From assembly GCA_018268895.1 (NCBI GenBank), contig JAFDVP010000012.1:186001-250000 (forward strand): a stretch of 64,000 bases of DNA. The letters are read 5' to 3'. The stretch comes from Acidobacteriota bacterium. Lineage in GTDB: Bacteria > Acidobacteriota > Terriglobia > Terriglobales > Acidobacteriaceae. Position numbers and translations under genes: made by a program. Below the pieces are notes generated by a model that was not told where the DNA came from, ran no database searches, and worked only from the letters and a program-made list of their open reading frames with translations. Positions within the stretch are counted from its first letter, which is position 1, and each line of letters begins with the position of its first letter. Positions 1-7,015 of this stretch are shown piece after piece.

Positions 1-1130
1 TCTTCGGCAATGGCCTGGGCGTCTTCGGAGATTGCGATGGCGAGGCCGTTTGGCTTGCCGGTTGCCGAGTTGATGGCGCGCGCCTCTTCGAGGAGCTGCT
101 TGATCTGCTCGGCTGACGGCTTTGTTTCGTAGGTGATGACGGTAGTGTCGGCGGCGGGCGCGAGCTCCTTGAGCAGCGTCGTGAACTCGAGTTCGCTGAA
201 GAGGGCGCGGCAGGCGTCGGCGTCGGCGGGCTGCGTGCGCATGGCGTCGAGCGAGTACTCGATGGGGACCTGGGTGTGGATGGTGACGAGCTCCTTTGAG
301 AGCAGGATGTTGTCGCGGTTGTTGGCCAGCGACTCGCGGTAGGTCTTGCGCTTGATGGCGTCGGGCGTGGCCGTGGCCGCGTCGATGGCGGCCTCGACGG
401 TGCCGAACTGCTGGATGAGCTCGACCGAGCCTTTGTCGCCGATGCCCGGGGCACCGGGGATGTTGTCGACGGAGTCGCCGCGGAGGGCCATGACGTCGAT
501 CACTCGTTCAGGCGGAACGCCGAGCGTTGCCTCGACGCCAGCGGGGTCGAGGATGAGGTTGTCTTTCGTCGGGTTGAGGATGGAGACGTCGTTGGTGACG
601 AGCTGCATCATGTCCTTGTCGGAGGAGACGACGTAGACGTGGTGTCCCAATGCTGCGAGCTTGTGCGAGAGAGTCCCTATGACATCGTCGGCTTCGAAGC
701 CTTCGTAATAGAGGATGGGGATGCGGAAGGCCTCGAGGGCGCGGCGGATATAAGGCTGCTGCTGGATGAGGTCGGGCGGGGTCTCGGTGCGATTGGCTTT
801 GTAGCCGCCGTATTCGATAGTCTCGAACTGCTGGGTTTTGATGTTGAATTTTTTGACGTCCTTCATCTGCGCGGCCATCTCGTTGCGATGGACGGGGGCA
901 CCGACGTCGTAGACGGCAGCGAGGTACTCGGGCTGGAAGTCCTTGCGCAGCTTGTTGATCATGTTGACGAAGACATACGTCGCCGCGGTAGGAATGCCGG
1001 TGCGCGTGGACATGGGCCGCTGCCGCGCCATGGCGTGATACGCGCGAAAGATGAAGGCCATCGAGTCGAGAAGATAGATGGGGGGCTTGGTGGACTTGGT
1101 CTCGGTGGGCTTGGTGGGCGTCTTTGCCAT
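1..1130 (-). CDS. polA: DNA polymerase I, N-terminal part (cut by window edge)
   Basis: Reading the minus strand from an ATG at 1130 gives 376 codons without a stop to the window edge. The protein opens with a short Thr/Lys/Pro-rich tail, then the 5'-3' exonuclease (FEN-like) fold: LLDSMAFIFRAYHAM, the acidic metal ligands in ADDVIG and SSDKDM, and the helix-hairpin-helix DNA-binding signature RGDSVDNIPGAPGIG. This order and spacing are those of bacterial PolA, which removes RNA primers and fills gaps in repair and lagging-strand synthesis. The 3'-5' exonuclease and polymerase domains would lie outside the window, so whether they are intact cannot be seen. Confidence 0.95.
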   Translation of the reverse strand, partial: MAKTPTKPTETKSTKPPIYLLDSMAFIFRAYHAMARQRPMSTRTGIPTAATYVFVNMINKLRKDFQPEYLAAVYDVGAPVHRNEMAAQMKDVKKFNIKTQQFETIEYGGYKANRTETPPDLIQQQPYIRRALEAFRIPILYYEGFEADDVIGTLSHKLAALGHHVYVVSSDKDMMQLVTNDVSILNPTKDNLILDPAGVEATLGVPPERVIDVMALRGDSVDNIPGAPGIGDKGSVELIQQFGTVEAAIDAATATPDAIKRKTYRESLANNRDNILLSKELVTIHTQVPIEYSLDAMRTQPADADACRALFSELEFTTLLKELAPAADTTVITYETKPSAEQIKQLLEEARAINSATGKPNGLAIAISEDAQAIAE

Positions 1131-1187
1131 GGCCTTTTGATGGTAGCGCGTTGAGGGAGGATTGGAATTATGCGCGCATCCTGCAAA

Positions 1188-1220
1188 CCCACATCTGGCG
1201 ATAAGACCGCCAGATGTGGG
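1188..1220. repeat. Palindromic repeat, family B (13-bp perfect stem)
   Basis: CCCACATCTGGCG at 1188-1200 is matched perfectly by CGCCAGATGTGGG at 1208-1220 around a 7-nt loop. The arm CCCACATCT recurs in the hairpin at 60850-60875, so this looks like a dispersed element rather than a gene-specific structure. It lies in the polA-queA gap. Confidence 0.7.
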
Positions 1221-1249
1221 GCGCCTGATTTGTGGCTCAAAAGGGAAGA

Positions 1250-1296
1250 TGCAGGTCCTTCGACTACGCGCATTGCGCTCCGCTCAGGATGACAAA
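1250..1296. repeat. Dispersed palindromic repeat, family A (REP-like)
   Basis: The block runs GCAGGTCCTTCGACTACG, then the palindromic GCGCATTGCGC, then CTCCGCTCAGGATGACAA. The same modules (GTCATCCTGAGC, CGAAGTCGAAGGA, CCTGCAT) recur near 57767, 60579, 61895 and 62638 and inside recG at 8767. Confidence 0.75.
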
Positions 1297-1322
1297 CCTG
1301 GTGGAGCCAGCTTGTATGTCAT

Positions 1323-2429
1323 TTAGAGGATGAGCATACAGTCGCCGTAGGAGAAGAAGCGGTAGCGCTCGCGGACGGCGTGGGCGTAGGCGCCGAGCAC
1401 CTCTTCCCTTCCCGCGAAGGCCGAGACGAGCATGAGCAGCGTGGATTGCGGCAGGTGAAAGTTGGTGAGCAGGCCCGATACGACGCGGAACCCGTAGCCG
1501 GGGCTGATGAAGATGCTCGTCTCGCCGGAGTGTGGTTGGAGCCGGATGCCCGCGTGTGGCTCGAAGCCATCCTTTTCGGCGACGGTAGCGCAGTGCTCGA
1601 GTGTGCGCGTTGTGGTGGTTCCGGCGGCGATGATGCGGCGCTTTTCACGGAGTGCGGCGTTGATGGCGTCGGCGGTGGCGGCGGGCAGCGTGTAGTGCTC
1701 TGCGTGGAGATGGATGTCTTCGACGTTCTCGGCACGCACGGGCTGGAAGGTTCCGAGGCCGACGTGGAGGGTGATGGTTTCGATCTGGATGCCGCGATGG
1801 CGGAGTTGATCCAATACTTCGGGCGTGAAGTGGAGGCCCGCGGTGGGAGCGGCGGCGGAGCCTGGCTCGTGCGAGAACACGGTCTGGTAGCGGTCGCGAT
1901 CTTCGACGGTATCGCCGCGGTGGATATAGGGCGGCAGCGGCATGTGGCCAATCCGGTCGAGAATGGCGCGGAAGTTCTCCGTGGGTTTGAAGCGGAGGGT
2001 GCGTTCGCCAAAGCCGGCAGCGGCGATGACCTCGGCTTCGAGTAGCGGCGTATAGTCGTCCGGCGCGCTGAAGTGGAGGTGTTCGCCGGGCTGGACCTTG
2101 CGGCCGGGGCGGACGAGCGCGGTCCACTCGTCGGGGCCGAGCTGCTGGGTGAGAAGAACTTCAATGCGTCCGGTGGGATCGGGCGAGTTGGCCTGGGTGT
2201 GCGGGCCGCGTGCGCGCGTTGCATACAGACGGGCGGGGATGACGCGGCTGTCGTTGAGGATGAGCAGGTCGCCGGGTTGGAGACGCTGCGGGAGGTTGCG
2301 GAAGAAGTCGTCGCGGTACTCGCCGGCGGTGCGGTCGACGAGAAGCATGCGGCTGGAGCCGCGGACGGGTGGCGGGGATTGCGCGATGAGCTCTTCGGGA
2401 AGGTCGAAATGGAAGTCGGCGACGCGCAC
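1323..2429 (-). CDS. queA: S-adenosylmethionine:tRNA ribosyltransferase-isomerase
   Basis: The 368-residue product matches QueA along its length: N-terminal [13 protein letters not shown], the [13 protein letters not shown] block, the central [20 protein letters not shown] and [10 protein letters not shown] motifs, and C-terminal [20 protein letters not shown]. QueA transfers and isomerises the ribosyl group of SAM onto preQ1 in tRNA to form epoxyqueuosine, in the cytoplasm. Length is close to the usual 340-370 residues. It follows polA on the same strand across a gap filled by two palindromic repeats. No other queuosine gene is in the window. Confidence 0.97.
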   Translation of the reverse strand: MRVADFHFDLPEELIAQSPPPVRGSSRMLLVDRTAGEYRDDFFRNLPQRLQPGDLLILNDSRVIPARLYATRARGPHTQANSPDPTGRIEVLLTQQLGPDEWTALVRPGRKVQPGEHLHFSAPDDYTPLLEAEVIAAAGFGERTLRFKPTENFRAILDRIGHMPLPPYIHRGDTVEDRDRYQTVFSHEPGSAAAPTAGLHFTPEVLDQLRHRGIQIETITLHVGLGTFQPVRAENVEDIHLHAEHYTLPAATADAINAALREKRRIIAAGTTTTRTLEHCATVAEKDGFEPHAGIRLQPHSGETSIFISPGYGFRVVSGLLTNFHLPQSTLLMLVSAFAGREEVLGAYAHAVRERYRFFSYGDCMLIL

Positions 2430-2503
2430 TGGGTTCTATTTTAATGCGCCTTTCCGCTATCCGGTTGGCCTCGGTTTTCGATTGGCCGGGCGAACGATTA
2501 CAT

Positions 2504-2612
2504 CCCCACCCTTCGCTTTGCGAAGGATGGGGTACCCGAGTGTTTGTGGAGGTACGGAAGAGATGCGGGGATTCCTCGATTTCGCGGCACGCCGCTTCGC
2601 TCGGAATGACAC
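2504..2612. repeat. Tandem family B and family A palindromic repeats
   Basis: A hairpin CCCCACCCTTCGC-TTT-GCGAAGGATGGGG (one mismatch, 2504-2532) is followed by GTACCC. At about 2574-2612 comes a family A copy containing GGATTCCTCGATTTCGCGGC and CGCTTCGCTCGGAATGACA. The 220-bp space between queA and the next gene holds these repeats and nothing else I can identify. The B-then-A arrangement is the same as inside recG at 7587-7690. Confidence 0.7.
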
Positions 2613-2648
2613 TTTTATTCTTTTTCGGAATGACAGATCGAAGGACGG

Positions 2649-3290
2649 TTATCGGTTGGATTCGGCGAGAGCTGTGGCGCGGTCGAGCGCAGATTGCACG
2701 GCTTGTTGCTCGGCCGGCGCGGGAACGGTCCATGCGACAGTGACGCGGGAGAAGGGCTTGGGGATCATGAAGCGGTCCCAGGAGCGCAGGGTCCAGGCGC
2801 GGTGCGCGTGCAGGTACACCGCGCCGACGGGCGCGTTGACGAGCTGCGCGAGCTGCGTGACGCCGGGCTTGGCCCACTGCGCGGGGCCGCGTGGGCCGTC
2901 GGCGGTGATGGCAATGTAATTGTTTTCGAGGAAAGCGCGCTGGAGATTGCGCAGGCCGACGGCCCCGTCGCGCGAGCTCGAGCCGCGCACGGCGACGAAG
3001 CCCAGACGCTCGACGGTGCGGGCGATCAGCTCGCCGTCGAAGCTGCGGCTGATGAGGATGTGGAGGTTCGCGTTGCGGAAGCGCCAGGCGCAGGCGAGCA
3101 GGCAGCGGTGCCAGATGGCGTAGATCAGCGGCGGAGGCGTGTGATACTGCGGCGTCATGCCCGGCTCCGAGATGTCTTCGTAGCGCAGCGTCACGCCAAG
3201 CAGGCAGATGACCATGTACGCCAGCGGCGGGACGATGGCGAGGATCAGGCGCTGCTTGAAAGTAAAGCGCTGGGCTAAGGGCTCGGGCAC
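2649..3290 (-). CDS. DUF374 lysophospholipid acyltransferase-like protein
   Basis: A 213-residue protein with one N-terminal hydrophobic segment (LILAIVPPLAYMVICLLGV, about residues 15-33). The diagnostic motifs of the DUF374 family follow: IYAIWHR, ISRSFDGELIARTVERLGF, RGSSSRDGAVGL and ITADGPRGPAQWAKPG. The family is related to LpxL/PlsC-type acyltransferases and is thought to act on lipid A or phospholipid precursors at the inner membrane. The substrate cannot be read from sequence. It lies on the queA strand, about 220 bp downstream, separated by repeats, so it may have its own promoter. Confidence 0.85.
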   Translation of the reverse strand: MPEPLAQRFTFKQRLILAIVPPLAYMVICLLGVTLRYEDISEPGMTPQYHTPPPLIYAIWHRCLLACAWRFRNANLHILISRSFDGELIARTVERLGFVAVRGSSSRDGAVGLRNLQRAFLENNYIAITADGPRGPAQWAKPGVTQLAQLVNAPVGAVYLHAHRAWTLRSWDRFMIPKPFSRVTVAWTVPAPAEQQAVQSALDRATALAESNR

Positions 3291-3413
3291 GTGATTGAGT
3301 TTACCTTTGTCCCTGCGATCTCTCTACCAACCATGAAGCGCAGTTCGCGCGTTGCGCGAATGGCCACCTTAGCGCGATGAGACCGCGCGAAGATGGGGCC
3401 CGGTTTTACGGCG

Positions 3414-4658
3414 CTAGCTGTACTTGATCCAGCGAAGGATCTCGGGCAGGTTGGGGCGCTTGCCGTACATCAGGATTCCCACGCGGTAGACGCGAGCGGT
3501 GAACCACATGACCGCCCAGATGGTGAGCAGCATCAGCACAATCGAGCCGGCGATGTCGTACCACGCGACGTTCGAGATGGAGATGCGCAGGTACATCAGC
3601 AGCGGCGTGCAGGTGGGGATCAGCGACATGACGCGCGAGAAGGTGGAGCTGGGGTTGGAGATGACCGGGCCAATCACGAACATGCAGACGGCGAGCGGCA
3701 TGGCGATGACGAGGTTGAACTGCTGTAGCTCCTGTTCGGAGTTGACCATGGCCCCGATGGCTGCGGCGATTCCCGAGTAGAGCAGGAACCCGAGGATAAA
3801 GTATCCGATGAACGCGGCAATCTGCGCGACGGAGAAGTGAACCTGGAGCGAACCTCCCCCGACTGCGGAGACAATTGCCTGCGATGAAAGCAGTACGGCG
3901 GCTGCGACCCAGATGCCGATCTGCGTGAGTCCGACGGCGCCGACGCCGAAGAGTTTGCCCATCATCATCTCCTGCGGCTTGACGGTTGCGAGCATGACCT
4001 CGAAGACCCGCGAAGTCTTCTCCTCGATGATGGAGCGGGCGACGTTCATGCCGTGCAGCATGACTGCCATATACATGAGGAAGAAGAGAATATAGGCGCC
4101 GAAGAAAGCGGTCATCGTGTCGGACTTGGAGATTTCGCCGTTCTTGATGGTGTCTGTTTCGACCTCGACGGGGTCCATCATGGTCTTGATATCGACTGCA
4201 TCAAGTCCTCGATGCTTTAAGCCCTCGCGCATGATGACGCGGCGCATGGCGCTGGAGATGGTGTCTTTGGTGGAGATGTCGGCGTGGTTAACGGAGGTGT
4301 AGGTGATCTTCGGTGTCGCGGTTGATGTATCGATCCAGAGAAAGCCATCGATCTGTTTGTCGACGGTCTGATCGACGACAGTCTTGCGCGTCTCAGAAGA
4401 TGGCGGCGAGATGACGTCGACCTTCATGGCGGAGTCTTTGCCATGCTCCAGCTCATTCTGGAGGTCGAGAGCAAGATCGGTGTCCTGGGCGATGACGGCG
4501 ATGTGCGACGCCGACTTGGCGTTTCTGGTTTTGAGTACGGAGAAGAAAATGCCTCCCGCCATGAGTGTCGGGATAAGGAGCGTCGTGATGACAAAGGCCT
4601 TGGTGCGGACGCGCTCGAGGTACTCGCGCTTCGCGATGAGAAAAGTGTTGCTAGGCAT
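3414..4658 (-). CDS. ABC-2 type exporter permease (NatB-like)
   Basis: The 414-residue protein starts RKEYLER-like (AKREYLERVRTKAFV) and enters the first membrane segment at about residue 22. It then has an extracytoplasmic domain of about 150 residues and five or six more membrane segments (for example AFFGAYILFFLMYMAVML and FIGYFILGFLLYSGIAAAIG), ending in a short tail. This is the NatB/ABC2_membrane_3 layout. Its ATG lies inside the 3' end of the ATPase gene (8-bp overlap), with AGGAGG nine bases before it, so the two are co-translated. Substrate unknown; Na+ or small-molecule export are the usual suggestions for the family. Confidence 0.88.
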   Translation of the reverse strand: MPSNTFLIAKREYLERVRTKAFVITTLLIPTLMAGGIFFSVLKTRNAKSASHIAVIAQDTDLALDLQNELEHGKDSAMKVDVISPPSSETRKTVVDQTVDKQIDGFLWIDTSTATPKITYTSVNHADISTKDTISSAMRRVIMREGLKHRGLDAVDIKTMMDPVEVETDTIKNGEISKSDTMTAFFGAYILFFLMYMAVMLHGMNVARSIIEEKTSRVFEVMLATVKPQEMMMGKLFGVGAVGLTQIGIWVAAAVLLSSQAIVSAVGGGSLQVHFSVAQIAAFIGYFILGFLLYSGIAAAIGAMVNSEQELQQFNLVIAMPLAVCMFVIGPVISNPSSTFSRVMSLIPTCTPLLMYLRISISNVAWYDIAGSIVLMLLTIWAVMWFTARVYRVGILMYGKRPNLPEILRWIKYS

Positions 4659-5559
4659 CGACTTTGCCTCCTGCTCCTACTTCTTCGATGAAGATTTCTT
4701 CAAGGGTAGGCTCCATCACTTCGAAGCGCGTGACGCGCGCTCCAGCAATTGCCTGGGCGAGAACCTGCTGCGCGGCGGCTTCATCACGGAGCTTTATTTC
4801 GGCGGAGCTGTTGTAGAGCTTGTACTCCTCGATGCCGGGGTTGCGCAGGAAGGCGGAGTCGCCTTCGAAGGTGATCTGCACGCGGTTGCGCGGATAGCGC
4901 GACTTAATCTCGCGCATGCCACCGGAGAGAACGATCTTTCCGCGCGAGATAAGGCAGATGGCATCGCAGAGTTTTTCGACCTGGTCCATACGGTGCGTGG
5001 AGAAGAGGATCGTGCGACCCTGTTTGCGGAGGTCGAGGAGCGTATCCATCAACAGAGTGGCGTTGACGGGGTCGAGGCCGCTGAAGGGCTCGTCCATGAT
5101 GACGAGGTCAGGATCGTGCAGGAGCGTGGCGATGAACTGGATCTTCTGCTGCATGCCCTTGGAGAGCTCTTCGGTCTTTTTGGGGATGGCTTCAGTGATC
5201 TCAAGTCGTTCGCACCAAGCATGGGCCCGCTTGCTTGCAGTGGAAATGTCAAGTCCTCGAAGCTGCCCGAGAAAGGTGAGTTGGTCGATGACCTTCATCT
5301 TCTTATAGAGGCCGCGTTCTTCGGGAAGATAGCCAACTCGCTGAAGGAGCTTGCGATCGAAGGACTGGCCGAAGAGCTCAACGGTTCCGGAGTCGGGCGC
5401 CGTGATGCCGATCATCATACGGATGGAAGAGGTCTTGCCGGAGCCGTTGGGGCCGAGGAGACCAAACATGCTGCCGGGTTCGATGGTGAAGCTCAGGTCG
5501 TCGACGGCGATCTTGGTGTCGTAGGCTTTGCGGACATGCTGAAGTTGAACGATTGCCAT
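4651..5559 (-). CDS. ABC transporter ATP-binding protein (NatA-like)
   Basis: I start this gene at the ATG at 5559 (MAIVQLQHV), giving 302 residues; a longer reading up to 6321 would run into the MFS gene on the same strand and is not credible. All ABC ATPase landmarks are present: Walker A GPNGSGKT (about residue 40), signature LSKGMQQKI, Walker B LVIMDEPFSGLD and the switch His in STHRMD. The C-terminal 80 residues carry the DUF4162-like extension typical of two-component exporters. It energises the overlapping permease downstream. The two genes form an operon. Confidence 0.93.
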   Translation of the reverse strand: MAIVQLQHVRKAYDTKIAVDDLSFTIEPGSMFGLLGPNGSGKTSSIRMMIGITAPDSGTVELFGQSFDRKLLQRVGYLPEERGLYKKMKVIDQLTFLGQLRGLDISTASKRAHAWCERLEITEAIPKKTEELSKGMQQKIQFIATLLHDPDLVIMDEPFSGLDPVNATLLMDTLLDLRKQGRTILFSTHRMDQVEKLCDAICLISRGKIVLSGGMREIKSRYPRNRVQITFEGDSAFLRNPGIEEYKLYNSSAEIKLRDEAAAQQVLAQAIAGARVTRFEVMEPTLEEIFIEEVGAGGKVDA

Positions 5560-5606
5560 TTGTTCTCGCGAGTGTTCAGGCCAGTTTATCAGGGAGCACG
5601 GATGAT

Positions 5607-6836
5607 CTAGAGAATGGCAATCTCTTCGGCAATGCGTGAGTCGCGATGCTTGTGATCGAGCCGTGCGGAGACAAGCGCGAGCGAGAGAGCGAGCGTGGCA
5701 ATGACCGCTCCGGCGATGGGGAGGTGGCGGTAGCCGGCGCCGGCGGTGAGCAGCATACCGCCGACGGTTGCACCGACGGCATTGCCGAGATTGAAGGCTC
5801 CCTGGTTGAGCGTGGACGCGAGATTCGGCGCGGCGGAGGCCTGGTCGACGATGCGGGACTGGAGGGGGGAGCCGGCGGCGAAGTGGATCGCTCCCCAGAT
5901 AAGGACCATGGATACGGCGGGAATAGGGTAAGGTTCGGCGAAGTAGAGAGCGATGAGGGCAGCGATAAGAGCTGAGAGCGCGGTGATGAGGAAGGTCTTC
6001 GGCCGCCAGTCTGTCAGCGCGCCGCCTGCGAGATTGCCGATGGTGATGCCCACGCCAAAGACAAGCAGTGTGAGCGTGACGGTATGCGGCGAGACCCTGG
6101 TGACATGAAGCAGCATCGGCGCGATATAGGTGAAAACGCAGAAAAGCGACGACGAGGCGACGGTGCTGATTGCCAGCACAAGAAGGACCTGAGGTTTGCG
6201 CAGGACACTGAACTCGTGGAGGATGCTGTTTGAGGAAGCGGCCTGAGGCGGAAGGAAGAGAACAAGGGCCCCGGCGGCGATAAAGCCGATGGGGAGGATG
6301 GCCCAGAAGGAGGCTCTCCAACCGAAGGCCTGGCCCAGGGCTGTACCGGCAGGGACTCCGAGGACGTTGGCGAGGGTGAGGCCCGAGAACATCAGCGCAA
6401 TCGCCTGTGCGCGCTGACTGCGGGGGACGATGTTGGAGGCAACGACACTGCCGATCCCGAAGAAAGCTCCGTGGCAGAGCGCCGTAAGAACGCGAGCTGC
6501 GAAGAGCAGATTATAGGTTGGTGCAAGCGCGCAGGAGAGATTGCCGAGAATGAAAACTCCGATCAGCAGGAGCATGGTGCGCTTGCGTTCGAGCTTTGCG
6601 GTGGCGATAGCGAGGAGGGGCGATCCGAGGGTGACGCTGAGGGCGTATCCGGTGACGAGAGCGCCTGCTTTGGGAATGCTGACGTTGAAGTCACGGGCAA
6701 GGCTGGGGAGAAGGCCCATGATGATGTATTCGGAGGTGCCTATGCCGAAGGCCGCGATGGCGAGCGCCACCAGAGGGGGGCTGGTGAGGAGGCTTCGCAG
6801 ACTGGCAGATTCGATCTTTTGCGCGGACGACGCCAT
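5607..6836 (-). CDS. MFS transporter, DHA1 (AraJ/YdhP-like) family
   Basis: From the ATG at 6836 (MASSAQK) the product is 409 residues with 12 predicted membrane segments. Family features are FGIGTSEYIIMGLLP in segment 1, KLERKRTMLL in the 2-3 loop and ARVLTALCHGAFFGIG in segment 4, as in AraJ/YdhP sugar or drug efflux carriers. An upstream reading to 7037 would overlap the start of recG on the other strand and translates a repeat, so I rejected it. The substrate is not predictable. The gene runs toward the ABC pair with a 47-bp gap. Confidence 0.9.
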   Translation of the reverse strand: MASSAQKIESASLRSLLTSPPLVALAIAAFGIGTSEYIIMGLLPSLARDFNVSIPKAGALVTGYALSVTLGSPLLAIATAKLERKRTMLLLIGVFILGNLSCALAPTYNLLFAARVLTALCHGAFFGIGSVVASNIVPRSQRAQAIALMFSGLTLANVLGVPAGTALGQAFGWRASFWAILPIGFIAAGALVLFLPPQAASSNSILHEFSVLRKPQVLLVLAISTVASSSLFCVFTYIAPMLLHVTRVSPHTVTLTLLVFGVGITIGNLAGGALTDWRPKTFLITALSALIAALIALYFAEPYPIPAVSMVLIWGAIHFAAGSPLQSRIVDQASAAPNLASTLNQGAFNLGNAVGATVGGMLLTAGAGYRHLPIAGAVIATLALSLALVSARLDHKHRDSRIAEEIAIL

Positions 6837-6916
6837 ATATCGATTGCACCACAAGTTTCGCTGCGGCTGGAATGCGTTGATTGCCGTGGGATGAGGAGAG
6901 GCAACAGCAACGGCAA

Positions 6917-6952
6917 AATGCAGGGATTCTTCGCTTCGCTCAAAATGACGGC
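6917..6952. repeat. Family A palindromic repeat (degenerate)
   Basis: AATGCAGGGATTCTTCGCTTCGCTCAAAATGACG lies between the divergent MFS and recG starts and matches the family A modules (CTGCAT, CTTCG, ATGAC). Confidence 0.55.
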
Positions 6953-7015
6953 ATGGTGAGGCAAGGGTGGGGAGAATCTGCTGCTTGAAGCGCGGGTTCT
7001 TGTAGCATCGGGTTT

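Noticed and set aside
4384..5610. Plus-strand 408-codon frame antisense to the ABC pair
   Set aside because: Shadow frame typical of high-GC DNA; it spans two real genes on the other strand and matches nothing.
5560..6321. Upstream extension of the ABC ATPase gene
   Set aside because: Arg/His-rich translation in the wrong frame of the MFS gene; the ABC domain starts at the ATG at 5559.
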